Assembly: GCF_000526215.1 (NCBI RefSeq)
Contig: NZ_JAFQ01000004.1
Span: 6,014,001-6,078,000, forward strand
DNA from: Nocardia sp. BMG51109
GTDB taxonomy: Bacteria; Actinomycetota; Actinomycetes; Mycobacteriales; Mycobacteriaceae
Direction: 5' to 3'
Length of the DNA stretch: 64,000 bases
Below are positions 33,659 through 41,834 of the stretch, piece after piece; the first letter of the stretch is position 1; every line of letters starts with the position of its first letter. The notes under the pieces were generated by a model. That model saw nothing but the letters and a program-made list of their open reading frames with translations. It was not told the DNA's origin and searched no databases. The position numbers and the translations under genes are program-made.

Positions 33659-35128
33659 ATGTCAACGCAGGAACAGGCGGTCGCGGTGGCCCGGCGGCTG
33701 CTGATCGACGGGCAGCTGGTCGAGACCGGGCGCACGCTCGCCTCGCTCGACCCCTCCACCGGTGAGGTGTACGCGCACGCGCCGGAGGCGGGGGTGGCCG
33801 AGGTGGACGCCGCCGTCGCCGCGGCCCGGCGCGCGTTCGACACCACCGACTGGCCGACCAACCACGAGTTCCGGGCGCGCTGCCTGAACCAGCTGTACCA
33901 GGCCCTGCGCGATAACGTCGAGGAACTGCGCGAGCTGACCATCGCGGAGGTCGGCGCGACGCGCATGTCGACCGCCGGCAACCAGCTCGAGACGCCGTTC
34001 GAGATCGTGCGCTACTACGCCGGGCTGATCGAGAACTACCCGTGGTCCGAGGATCTGGGCAATGTCGAGATCCGCGGCCAGCAGCACCGCCGCTGGACGG
34101 AGAAGGAGTCGGCGGGCGTGGTCTCGGCCATCGCCGCCTACAACTATCCGCATCAGCTGGCGATGGCCAAGCTGGCGCCGTCGCTGGCCGCCGGGTGCAC
34201 GGTCGTGCTCAAGGGCGCGCCGGACACGCCGCTGGCCACCCTGGCCCTGGGCGAGATCATCGCCAACCACACCGACATCCCCGCGGGCGTGGTGAACGTG
34301 CTCGCCTCCTCGGACGTCGAGGTCGGCAAGCGGATGACCACCCACCCCGACGTCGACGTGGTCACCTTCACCGGGTCGACGCCGGTGGGCCGCCAGATCA
34401 TGGCCGCCGCCAGCTCGACGCTCAAGAAGGTCTTCCTGGAGCTGGGCGGCAAGTCGGCGCAGATCCTGCTCGACGACGCCGACTACAACATGGCCGCGGT
34501 GTTCGCGGCGTTCAGCATCGCCAGCCACGCCGGCCAGGGCTGCGCGCTGACCACCCGCGTGCTGGTCCCGCGCCAGGACCACGACAAGGTGGCCGAGCTG
34601 ATCGCCGGCATGATGGGCAACATCAGCTACGGCGACCCGAACGACCCGAAAACCTATATGGGCCCGCTGATCAGCGAGCGCCAGCGCGACAAGGTCGACG
34701 GCATGGTGCAGCGCGCGATCGCCGCCGGCGCGACCCTCGTGACCGGCGGCGAGAAGGTCGACCCCGGCTACTTCTACAAGCCCACCCTGCTGTCGAACGT
34801 CGATCCGGACAGCGAGATCGCGCAGGAGGAGGTGTTCGGCCCGGTGCTGGCGCTGATCCCGTACTCGGGCGGCGACGAGGAGGCGGTCCGCATCGCGAAC
34901 AACTCCATCTACGGGCTGTCCGGCGCGGTGAACAGCGCCGACGCCGACCGCGCGAAGGCGGTCGCGCGGCGCATCCGCACCGGCACGATGAGCATCAACG
35001 GCGGCAACTACTTCCACCCCGACGCGCCCTTCGGCGGCTACAAGCAGTCGGGGATCGGCCGCGAGATGGGCCGGCAGGGCCTGGAGGAGTTCCTGGAGAA
35101 CAAGACCTTGGCGGAGGTGCTGTCGTGA
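33659..35128 (+). CDS. Aldehyde dehydrogenase (NAD(P)+)
   Basis: A 489-residue ALDH. The catalytic Glu is in 'FLELGGKSAQI' (near 260) and the nucleophile Cys in 'HAGQGCALTTRVLVP' (near 294). The cofactor loop reads 'AAYNYPHQLAMAKLAPSLAAGCTVVLKGA' with Tyr-Asn in place of the usual Trp-Asn, and 'FTGSTPVG' follows. AGGAG lies before ATG 33659. It would oxidise an aldehyde produced from a P450 alcohol to the acid that is then loaded on CoA. Its stop overlaps the CaiB start by GTGA, so the aldehyde-to-acid-to-CoA order is encoded in gene order. Confidence 0.92.
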   Translation: MSTQEQAVAVARRLLIDGQLVETGRTLASLDPSTGEVYAHAPEAGVAEVDAAVAAARRAFDTTDWPTNHEFRARCLNQLYQALRDNVEELRELTIAEVGATRMSTAGNQLETPFEIVRYYAGLIENYPWSEDLGNVEIRGQQHRRWTEKESAGVVSAIAAYNYPHQLAMAKLAPSLAAGCTVVLKGAPDTPLATLALGEIIANHTDIPAGVVNVLASSDVEVGKRMTTHPDVDVVTFTGSTPVGRQIMAAASSTLKKVFLELGGKSAQILLDDADYNMAAVFAAFSIASHAGQGCALTTRVLVPRQDHDKVAELIAGMMGNISYGDPNDPKTYMGPLISERQRDKVDGMVQRAIAAGATLVTGGEKVDPGYFYKPTLLSNVDPDSEIAQEEVFGPVLALIPYSGGDEEAVRIANNSIYGLSGAVNSADADRAKAVARRIRTGTMSINGGNYFHPDAPFGGYKQSGIGREMGRQGLEEFLENKTLAEVLS

Positions 35129-36333
35129 GCAAGCCACTGGAGGGCATCCGGGTGCTCGAGGTCGCGATGTACGGGTTCGTCCCGTCGGCGGGCGCGGTGC
35201 TGTCGGACTGGGGCGCGGATGTCGTGAAGGTCGAGCACGCCGTGACCGGCGACCCGCAGCGCGGGCTGCGCCGGGTGGGCGCGTTCTCGGTCGAGGGCGA
35301 CCCGAATCCCAATGTGGAGCATGCCAATCGGGGCAAGCGCAGCATCGGCGTCGACATGTCGGTCGCCGAGGGCCGCGAGGTGATCTACGACCTGGCCCGC
35401 CGCGCGGACGTGTTCCTCACCAGCTTCCTGCCGCAGGCGCGCACCAAGTTCGGCATCGACGTGGACGACATCCGCGCGGTGAACCCGGCCATCGTGTATG
35501 CGCGCGGCAGTGCGCTGGGCCCGCGCGGCGTCGAGGCGGACCGGGGCGGCTACGACATGACCGCGTTCTGGTGCCGCGGCGGCGTCGCGGGCACCGTCAC
35601 CCCGCCCGGCACCGAGGGCATGATCTCGCCGCCCGGACCGGCCTTCGGCGACACCATCTCCGGCACCAACCTGGCCGGCGGCATCGCGGCCGCGCTGGTG
35701 AAGCGGGAGCGGACCGGGGAGCCGTCGATCGTGGACGTCTCGCTGCTGGGCAGCGGCGTGTGGTCGATCGGGCACTCGGTCGCGCTGTCGGCCCAGCAGG
35801 GCATGCCGATGACGGCGCCGGTGCCGGGAGCCCATGGGGCGCCGACCAATCCGCTGTCGGGGCTGTACGCCACCGCCGACGATCGCTACCTGTCGTTCGT
35901 GATGTTGCAGCCGGCCAAGTTCTGGGCCGACGTGTGCCGCCACATCGATCGGCCGGAGCTGGCCGACGATCCGCGCTTCGCCGACGCCGCGAAGATCGCC
36001 GAGAACACCGCCGAGGCGGTGGCCGTCCTGCGCGAGGTGATCAAGAAGCGCACACTGGCCGAATGGACCGAACGCTTCGCGACCCTCGCCGGGCCGTGGG
36101 CGCCGGTGCAGGACTCGCAGCAGTTGCTCGCCGACGCCCAGATCCGGGCGAACGAATACCTGTTGCGCGCGGGCGAACTGGAGCTGGTCTCCAGTCCGGT
36201 GCAGTTCGACGTCGGCGCGCCGGAACTGCGGCCCGGACCGGAGTTCGCCGCGCAGACCGAGGAGGTCCTGCTCGAGCTCGGGCTGGACTGGGACCGCATC
36301 ATTGCGCTCAAGACCGCCGGCGCGGTCTCCTAG
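35125..36333 (+). CDS. CaiB/BaiF family CoA-transferase (family III)
   Basis: A 402-residue family III CoA-transferase. Typical segments are 'LEGIRVLEVAMYGFVPSAGAVLSDWGADVVKVEH', 'HANRGKRSIGVDMS', 'VNPAIVYARGSALGPRG' and 'GPAFGDTISGTNLAGGIAAAL', where the Asp is the likely thioester nucleophile (about residue 176). It starts at GTG 35125 inside the ALDH stop. The gene order suggests it activates the acid made by the ALDH. It is a distant paralogue of the CaiB at 13043. Confidence 0.9.
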   Translation: MSKPLEGIRVLEVAMYGFVPSAGAVLSDWGADVVKVEHAVTGDPQRGLRRVGAFSVEGDPNPNVEHANRGKRSIGVDMSVAEGREVIYDLARRADVFLTSFLPQARTKFGIDVDDIRAVNPAIVYARGSALGPRGVEADRGGYDMTAFWCRGGVAGTVTPPGTEGMISPPGPAFGDTISGTNLAGGIAAALVKRERTGEPSIVDVSLLGSGVWSIGHSVALSAQQGMPMTAPVPGAHGAPTNPLSGLYATADDRYLSFVMLQPAKFWADVCRHIDRPELADDPRFADAAKIAENTAEAVAVLREVIKKRTLAEWTERFATLAGPWAPVQDSQQLLADAQIRANEYLLRAGELELVSSPVQFDVGAPELRPGPEFAAQTEEVLLELGLDWDRIIALKTAGAVS

Positions 36334-36362
36334 AGCCCGGAGCACGCAGAAAGGGGCTGACC

Positions 36363-37532
36363 ATGCCGTACGTCGCGTCGATGGGGACGTATCTGCCCTG
36401 CTGGGGCGGCCCGCACAGCCGAGTCCTCGGCGACGACGAGGACGCCGTGACGCTCGCCGTGGAGGCGGGGCGGGCCGCCCTGGCCGGCGGCTCGCCGGTG
36501 GAACGGGTGGTGCTGGTCAGCCGCGATCTGCCGCTGGTGGACGGCAGTAATGCCGCGGTGCTGCTGGCCGGTCTGGGGCTGGATCCGGAGCTGGAGGTGA
36601 TCGAGCGGCTCGGCGGTGCGCCGGCGGCGCTCGACGCGCTGAGTTCGGCCCGGCCCCGCACCCTGGTCATCGGCGTCGACACCGAGCCGGCCGGCGCGGC
36701 CGCGGCGTGTGTGTCCGAACGCGACGGGTTGCAGGTGCGCATCGCCTCCCGGGTGGCGCGCAGCCTCCCGGCGCGGACGCGCAACGCGGTCGGCACCGTG
36801 CACGACTACGGCGATCCGCGGCTGCTGCACGAGCGGGGCCTGGTGGCGTCGCTGTCGGCGGCGTGGCTGGATACGCCCGTGGCGGTGGCCGGTGTCGAGC
36901 ACAAGCAGGCGTCGGCGCTGTGCCTGGATCCGCCCCGATTGTCCACCGCCGGTGCGAGTTCCGGGTTGTTCGGGCTGGCGTGGATGGCCGAGCACGACGC
37001 CGCCGGGCTGCTGGTCGGGGTCGAGCAGGCGAATCTGTCCGGGGTGACGGTGGTGCCCGGCCCGACCGCGGTGCGGCGCACCGAACCGCCCGCCCGGTCG
37101 CTGCCCGAGGGGGAGTACCTGCCCGGCGGCGACCTGCCGATCTCGCTGGCCGCCTACGAGCGGGCGTTCGAGGCCAAGGTGCGCTGGGAGGCCGGCCGCC
37201 ACGAGGGCAGCGCGGAACTGGACTTCCCGCCGCGCTACCGCGTGGGCCCCGACGGCGCCCTGGACACCGACTACACGCTGGTCCCGTTGCCCCGCACCGG
37301 AACCGTCTACTCCGAGACGACGGTGCGAATCCCCGTGCCCGGCTCGCGCAGCCCGTACTCGCTGGTGATCGTCGACCTCGACGACGTCGGCGTGCGCGCC
37401 CTGGCGAAGGTGACCGGCGCGGACCCCGGCACCGTCGACATCGGCGACCGCGGCCGCATGGTGCTGCGCCGGGTCGCGGTGCGTTCGGGGGTGCCGGACT
37501 ACGGGTACGCCTTCGAGCCGGAGGCGGCATGA
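36363..37532 (+). CDS. HMG-CoA synthase-like / OB-fold (DUF35-type) protein
   Basis: A 389-residue protein with an N-terminal thiolase-like fold and a C-terminal OB-fold. 'YVASMGTYLPCWGG' and 'DEDAVTLAVEAGRAAL' resemble the start of HMG-CoA-synthase-like proteins. The tail from about residue 300, 'TDYTLVPLPRTGTVYSETTVRIP ... YSLVIVDLDDVGVRALAKVTG', is DUF35 OB. No Cys pairs precede the OB, so the zinc ribbon is missing or degenerate. It lies just before a thiolase and is probably its partner. AAAGG precedes ATG 36363. Its stop coincides with the first ATG of the 75-bp repeat array. Confidence 0.78.
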   Translation: MPYVASMGTYLPCWGGPHSRVLGDDEDAVTLAVEAGRAALAGGSPVERVVLVSRDLPLVDGSNAAVLLAGLGLDPELEVIERLGGAPAALDALSSARPRTLVIGVDTEPAGAAAACVSERDGLQVRIASRVARSLPARTRNAVGTVHDYGDPRLLHERGLVASLSAAWLDTPVAVAGVEHKQASALCLDPPRLSTAGASSGLFGLAWMAEHDAAGLLVGVEQANLSGVTVVPGPTAVRRTEPPARSLPEGEYLPGGDLPISLAAYERAFEAKVRWEAGRHEGSAELDFPPRYRVGPDGALDTDYTLVPLPRTGTVYSETTVRIPVPGSRSPYSLVIVDLDDVGVRALAKVTGADPGTVDIGDRGRMVLRRVAVRSGVPDYGYAFEPEAA

Positions 37533-37828
37533 GCGGTCAGGCCCGGAGGCGGCAGCGGAGCGTAACCACGGAGGGCCCCGCTCGTGCCGTCGGTGGATAC
37601 AGCATGAGCGGTCAGGCCCGGAGGCGGCAGCGGAGCGTGACCACGGAGGGCCCCGCTCGTGCCGTCGGTGGATACAGCATGAGCGGTCAGGCCCGGAGGC
37701 GGCAGCGGAGCGTGACCACGGAGGGCCCCGCTCGTGCCGTCGGTGGATACAGCATGAGCGGTCAGGCCCGGAGGCGGCAGCGGAGCGTGACCACGGAGGG
37801 CCCCGCTCGTGCCGTCGGTGGATACAGC
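37529..37828 (+). repeat. 75-bp tandem repeat, four near-perfect copies
   Basis: Units start at 37529, 37604, 37679 and 37754, each 75 bases. Units 2-4 look identical; unit 1 differs by one base (GTAACC for GTGACC). Each begins ATGAGC and is open in one frame, giving a basic 25-residue unit (MSGQARRRQRSVTTEG..., ending GGYS) four times, then a stop at 37876. The first ATG overlaps the stop of the OB-fold gene (ATGA). It may be a translated small repeat protein or an expanded intergenic element. It separates the OB-fold and thiolase genes. Confidence 0.9.
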
Positions 37829-37868
37829 GTGAGCGGCATGGGAATCGTTGCGGGACAAAGGAGCCGAC

Positions 37869-39020
37869 ATGCGTAAGGTTGCTGTCGTCGGCGCGGGAAT
37901 GACACCGTTCGCCGAACATTTCGCCCTGGGGATCAAGGATCTGCTGCCGATGGCGTTCGCCGAGTGCGCGGCCTCGGTCGACAAGGGGCTGCGCACGGCG
38001 GATCTGCAGGCCGCCTGGTTCGGTGCCATGGGCACCACCGACGGCCCGCCGTCGGGCGTGCTCGGCGATGCGCTGAACCTGCCCGATCTCCCCACGACGC
38101 ATATCGAGAACTCCTGTGCCACAGGCAATGACGCGGTTCGCAACGCGCTGTTCGCCATCGCGTCCGGCGCCGTCGACGTGGCGCTGGTGATCGGCGCGGA
38201 CAAACTGCGCGAGACGGCGCAGAAGGACCTGCTCGGCGAGTGGGGTTCGCTGACGCGCGACCAGGCATGGGACTATCAGCTCGGCCTGTTCGGCCCGGCC
38301 GCCTTCGCCCTGCACGTCAGCCGCTACCTGTACGAGTCGCCGGCGACCCGCGAGCACCTGGCCATGGTGGCGGTGAAGAACCACCGGCACGGTGCGCGAA
38401 ATCCGAAGGCGCGCCTGCGTTTCGAGATCAGCCTGGAACAGGCGCTGCAGGCCCCGATCGTGACCGACCCGCTCGGCGTCTACGACTGCGTCCCGCAGAG
38501 CGACGGCGCCGCCGCCCTCGTGCTGGCCGCCGAGGACGTCGTGGACCGCTACACCGATCGCCCGGTATGGGTGCGCGGCGTCGGCCTGGGCCTGGACTCG
38601 GTGACCCACCAGTACCAGCGCGACATGACCTCGTTCCCGGCGACGGCCCGGGCGGCCCGCGCGGCCTACGCGATGGCGGGCCTGAGCCCCGCCGATATCG
38701 ACGTCGCCGAGGTACACGACTTCTTCACCGGCATCGAGCTGATGAGCTACGAGGACCTCGGCTTCGCGGACCGCTTCGAGGCGCACAAGCTGGTGGAAGC
38801 GGGCGTCACCACCCTCGGCGGCGCCCTGCCGGTGAACCCGAGCGGCGGCCTGAAGTCGAAGGGGCATCCTCCGGGCGCGACCGGCGTGGCCCAGTGCGTG
38901 GAACTGTTCGAGCAACTGCGCGGCAGCGCGGTCAATCAGGTGGACGGCGCCCGAATCGGCCTGGCGCACAACCTCGGTGGCCCGACGGCGGTGTCGGCGG
39001 TGACGATCCTGGGGGTGTGA
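37869..39020 (+). CDS. SCP-x/lipid-transfer-type thiolase (acetyl-CoA acetyltransferase family)
   Basis: A 383-residue thiolase. The acylated Cys is in 'IENSCATGNDAVRNAL' (Cys 83), 'VHDFFTGIELMSYEDLG' is the HDxF loop, and 'NPSGGLKSKGHPPGATG' supplies the catalytic His (about 332). The second Cys of classical thiolases is missing ('HNLGGPTAV'), as in SCP-x/Ltp proteins. It could thiolyse a 3-ketoacyl-CoA or act as a retro-aldolase with the OB-fold protein upstream. ATG 37869 has AAAGGAG five bases before it. It is the last gene of the ALDH-CaiB-OB-thiolase operon. Confidence 0.88.
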   Translation: MRKVAVVGAGMTPFAEHFALGIKDLLPMAFAECAASVDKGLRTADLQAAWFGAMGTTDGPPSGVLGDALNLPDLPTTHIENSCATGNDAVRNALFAIASGAVDVALVIGADKLRETAQKDLLGEWGSLTRDQAWDYQLGLFGPAAFALHVSRYLYESPATREHLAMVAVKNHRHGARNPKARLRFEISLEQALQAPIVTDPLGVYDCVPQSDGAAALVLAAEDVVDRYTDRPVWVRGVGLGLDSVTHQYQRDMTSFPATARAARAAYAMAGLSPADIDVAEVHDFFTGIELMSYEDLGFADRFEAHKLVEAGVTTLGGALPVNPSGGLKSKGHPPGATGVAQCVELFEQLRGSAVNQVDGARIGLAHNLGGPTAVSAVTILGV

Positions 39021-39179
39021 CCCTGTCACGGTGCCGGGGGTGCGACCCTGTCACGGGGCGCGCCGGCGGCCGCGGGCAGCACCGGCCGGGCCCGCTCGAA
39101 CAGGTGGTCGTAGCCGAGGACGAAGGTGTTGTCGGCGGATACCGGGGGCCGTGGGTTGCCGACCGGCATCCGCCTCGAA

Positions 39180-40607
39180 CTATCGCAGCTGGTCCTTCAT
39201 CACCTTGCCGGTGGCGTTGAGGGGGAGCTCGTCGAGGAAGCGGACCGAGCGGGGAACCTTGAAGCCGGCCATGCGTTCCCGGCTCCAGGCGATCAGCTCG
39301 TCCTCGGTGAGCGGTTCCCGGGGCACGACGTAGGCGCGGCCGACCTGGCCGAGCCGTTCGTCGGGGACGCCTATCACGGCCGCCTGCAACACCTTCGGAT
39401 GCTCCAGCAGGAACCCTTCGATCTCGGCGGGATAGGCGTTGAAGCCCCCGACGATGAACATGTCCTTCTTGCGGCCGGTGATGCGCAACCGGCCGTCGGG
39501 GTCGAGGGTGCCCAAATCCCCTGTGTGCAGCCACCCTTCGGCGTCGATCGCCTCGGCGGTGGCCTTCGGATCGTCGAGGTAGCCCTGCATGACGCTGTAG
39601 CCGCGCACCAGCACCTCGCCGTCGTCGGCGATGCTCACCTCGACGCCGTCGCACGCCTGCCCGGCGGTGGTGGCGATCTGCTCGAAGGTGTCGCCGCGGC
39701 GGGACGCGGTGGCGGTGCCGGCCTCGGTGAGCCCGTAGCCGGTCATGATCGACTGGAACGGAAGCTCCTCGTGCACACGGCGAATGAGTTCGACCGGGAT
39801 GTCGGCCGCTCCCGTGACCGCGGCCCGCAGCGACGACAGGTCGTGGTCGCCCGCCGCCGCCAGCAGCGAATGGTAGAGCGTGGGCGGGCCGGGCAGCATC
39901 GTGATGCGTTCGCGGGAAACAAGTTCCAGTACCCGGTCCACATCGAATACGGGTACCGGGAGGATCGTCGCGCCGCGAATGAACGACGAGACCAGCCCGG
40001 CCTTGTAGCCGAAGGTGTGGAAGAACGGATTGACGATCAGGTAGCGATCGCCCTCCCGCAGATCCGCGAGATCGCACCACTCGGCATACAGCCGCAGTGT
40101 CTGCAGGTGGTTCATCATGACGCCCTTGGGGCGCCCGGTGGTCCCGGAGGTGTACACCACGTCCGCGATATCGGTGCCGGCCACATTCCGCTCGAACGGC
40201 CTTCCGCTGCCGAGGAACTCGCCCTTCAGGTCGATCGTCGGCACGCCGGCGGCCGCGGCGTAGTCGTTGCCGAGGAAGCCCTGCTGGACCAGGACCTTCT
40301 TGGCGCCGCTGCGGCGGATGATGTCCCCGGCCTCGCCGGGTTTCAGGCGGGTGTTCACCGGCACCAGCACCCCGCCCGCGGTGAGCAGGCCGAAGGCCGC
40401 GACGATCCACTCCGCCGAGTTGGGCGCCCAGATCGCGACCCGGTCACCCGCGCCGACCCCGGCGTCGGCGAAGGCTCCGGCCGCACGGCGTATCCGGTCG
40501 ACCAGCTCGATGTAGGTCAACCGGAGTTCGCCGTCGACGACGGCCTCGGCATCGCCGAAGCGGTCGGCCGTGGACAGGACCATCTCCGGGATGGTCTGCC
40601 AGGTCAT
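39180..40607 (-). CDS. FadD3-like acyl-CoA ligase
   Basis: A 475-residue ANL ligase close in form to the FadD3 group (FadD3 activates the steroid C/D-ring propionate HIP). Motifs: 'VVYTSGTTGRPKGVMMNH' (P-loop), 'MTGYGLTEAGTAT' (A5), 'GWLHTGDLGTLDPDGRLRITGRKKDMFIVGGFNAYPAEIE' and 'LPLNATGKVMKDQLR' (catalytic Lys at the end). ATG 40607 overlaps the amidohydrolase stop (ATGA), so the two are coupled. The FadD3-like resemblance is by eye; the substrate may be a different cyclic or branched acid. Confidence 0.87.
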   Translation of the reverse strand: MTWQTIPEMVLSTADRFGDAEAVVDGELRLTYIELVDRIRRAAGAFADAGVGAGDRVAIWAPNSAEWIVAAFGLLTAGGVLVPVNTRLKPGEAGDIIRRSGAKKVLVQQGFLGNDYAAAAGVPTIDLKGEFLGSGRPFERNVAGTDIADVVYTSGTTGRPKGVMMNHLQTLRLYAEWCDLADLREGDRYLIVNPFFHTFGYKAGLVSSFIRGATILPVPVFDVDRVLELVSRERITMLPGPPTLYHSLLAAAGDHDLSSLRAAVTGAADIPVELIRRVHEELPFQSIMTGYGLTEAGTATASRRGDTFEQIATTAGQACDGVEVSIADDGEVLVRGYSVMQGYLDDPKATAEAIDAEGWLHTGDLGTLDPDGRLRITGRKKDMFIVGGFNAYPAEIEGFLLEHPKVLQAAVIGVPDERLGQVGRAYVVPREPLTEDELIAWSRERMAGFKVPRSVRFLDELPLNATGKVMKDQLR

Positions 40608-41797
40608 ACTTTCAGCAACCGGGCCAGGTTGCCGCCCATGATCTTGGCCTGATCGTCCTGCGGCATGTCCTTGATCTCGTGGATGTAGCGAGCCGGCTCG
40701 GCCAGGCCCTCCGGGTGTGGCCAGTCGGAGCCGAACAGGACGTGATCGGCGCCGATGATGCTCGACAGCCGGTCCAGGTCCTCCTCCCAGAACGGGCTGA
40801 CGTAGAGGCTCTGCTTGAGCGCCTCGATCGGGTCCTGGAAGCCGAAGCCCTCCGGCGCCTTCTTGTAGACGTCCTTCAACTGCTGCAGCAGCGGCTCGAG
40901 CCAGGCGCTGCCGTTCTCGATGACGGCGATCTTCAGTTCCGGGAAGCGGTACAGCGCACCGTGGCACACCCAGGACGCGACCGCGTCGGCGACCGGCCGC
41001 CACTGGTTGACCATCTGGAAGGCGTTGGTCTTGAACGGCAGCATCTCCGCGTTGGCGCCGTCCCACTCGGCATCGAATCGCGAGTAGCCGCTGTCGGAGG
41101 AGTGCATGGTGACCAGGACGTCGTGCTCGACGACCCGCTTCCAGAAGGGGTCGAACTCCGGCAGTGCATACGACCGCATACCCCGCAGGCCGGGCACGGG
41201 AGCCGGGCGCACCAGGATGGCCTTGGCGCCGTGCTCGACGACCCAGTCCAGTTCCTCGATCGCCTTGTCGACGAACGGCAGGGTGACCACGGGGATGGTG
41301 AAGATCCGGCCGGAGTGCACGAAATTGCCGTCCTGGCCCCAGTCGTCGAGCATCCACCGGTTCAGCGAGTGGATCACCGCGTGGATCAGATCCGGGTGAT
41401 GCCGCATGCGCTCCTCGACCAGGCTGGCCAGGGTGGGGAACATCAGCGCGCGTTCCAGCTGCAGCTCGTCCATGACCTTCAGGCGTTCCACCGGATCGCG
41501 GAAGGCCGGAATCGCCGACATCGGCTTGCCGAAGATCTCCCGCTTGCTCTTGCCCTCGGGATTGCCGTTCTTGAAGTAATCCTCCATGGCACCGGGCCGG
41601 GCCACGACATCGAAGGTGGGGTTGGGGATGTACTCGCTGATCTGGCCGAGCACCGCGATCTTCGTGCGGCCGTTGACCTCTACGTACTTGATGGCGCCCT
41701 CGTACTGCTTGGGCAGGTACCGGGTGAGGGCGTCTTTGGTCTCGTAGAGGTGATTGTCGGCATCGAAGAGCTGGTAGGGCAGCTCGAGCTTGGTCAT
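40604..41797 (-). CDS. Amidohydrolase family protein (amidohydrolase 2, ACMSD-like)
   Basis: A 397-residue TIM-barrel metal-dependent hydrolase or decarboxylase. 'LFDADNHLYE' gives a DxxH-type metal site at the N-terminus, 'VTMHSSDSG' a barrel His, and 'VLFGSDWPHPEG' the C-terminal catalytic Asp and a His. Members hydrolyse or decarboxylate carboxylic acids (ACMSD, 2,3-dihydroxybenzoate decarboxylase types); those beside acyl-CoA genes may open rings or cleave esters. AAGGAGGG precedes ATG 41797. First gene of a two-gene operon with the FadD3-like ligase, under a perfect operator at 41820. Confidence 0.85.
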   Translation of the reverse strand: MTKLELPYQLFDADNHLYETKDALTRYLPKQYEGAIKYVEVNGRTKIAVLGQISEYIPNPTFDVVARPGAMEDYFKNGNPEGKSKREIFGKPMSAIPAFRDPVERLKVMDELQLERALMFPTLASLVEERMRHHPDLIHAVIHSLNRWMLDDWGQDGNFVHSGRIFTIPVVTLPFVDKAIEELDWVVEHGAKAILVRPAPVPGLRGMRSYALPEFDPFWKRVVEHDVLVTMHSSDSGYSRFDAEWDGANAEMLPFKTNAFQMVNQWRPVADAVASWVCHGALYRFPELKIAVIENGSAWLEPLLQQLKDVYKKAPEGFGFQDPIEALKQSLYVSPFWEEDLDRLSSIIGADHVLFGSDWPHPEGLAEPARYIHEIKDMPQDDQAKIMGGNLARLLKV

Positions 41798-41819
41798 GGA
41801 ACCCTCCTTATCTAATAAT

Positions 41820-41834
41820 GAGAATGTTATTCTC
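41820..41834. promoter_or_regulatory. Perfect GAGAAT-N3-ATTCTC operator upstream of the amidohydrolase-ligase operon
   Basis: GAGAAT-GTT-ATTCTC, a perfect 6-3-6 repeat, 23 bases before the amidohydrolase ATG. It overlaps the last codons of the upstream ligase gene on the same strand, whose TAA lies at 41827-41829, so the operator is partly coding. Confidence 0.78.

Noticed and set aside
37529..37828. CRISPR array
   Set aside because: Units are contiguous 75-bp copies without variable spacers; it is a simple tandem repeat.
36330..39029. Nearly 900-codon open frame on the minus strand opposite the OB-fold and thiolase genes
   Set aside because: The plus-strand genes have correct motifs and ribosome sites. 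The antisense translation is low-complexity, including the 75-bp repeat read backward.
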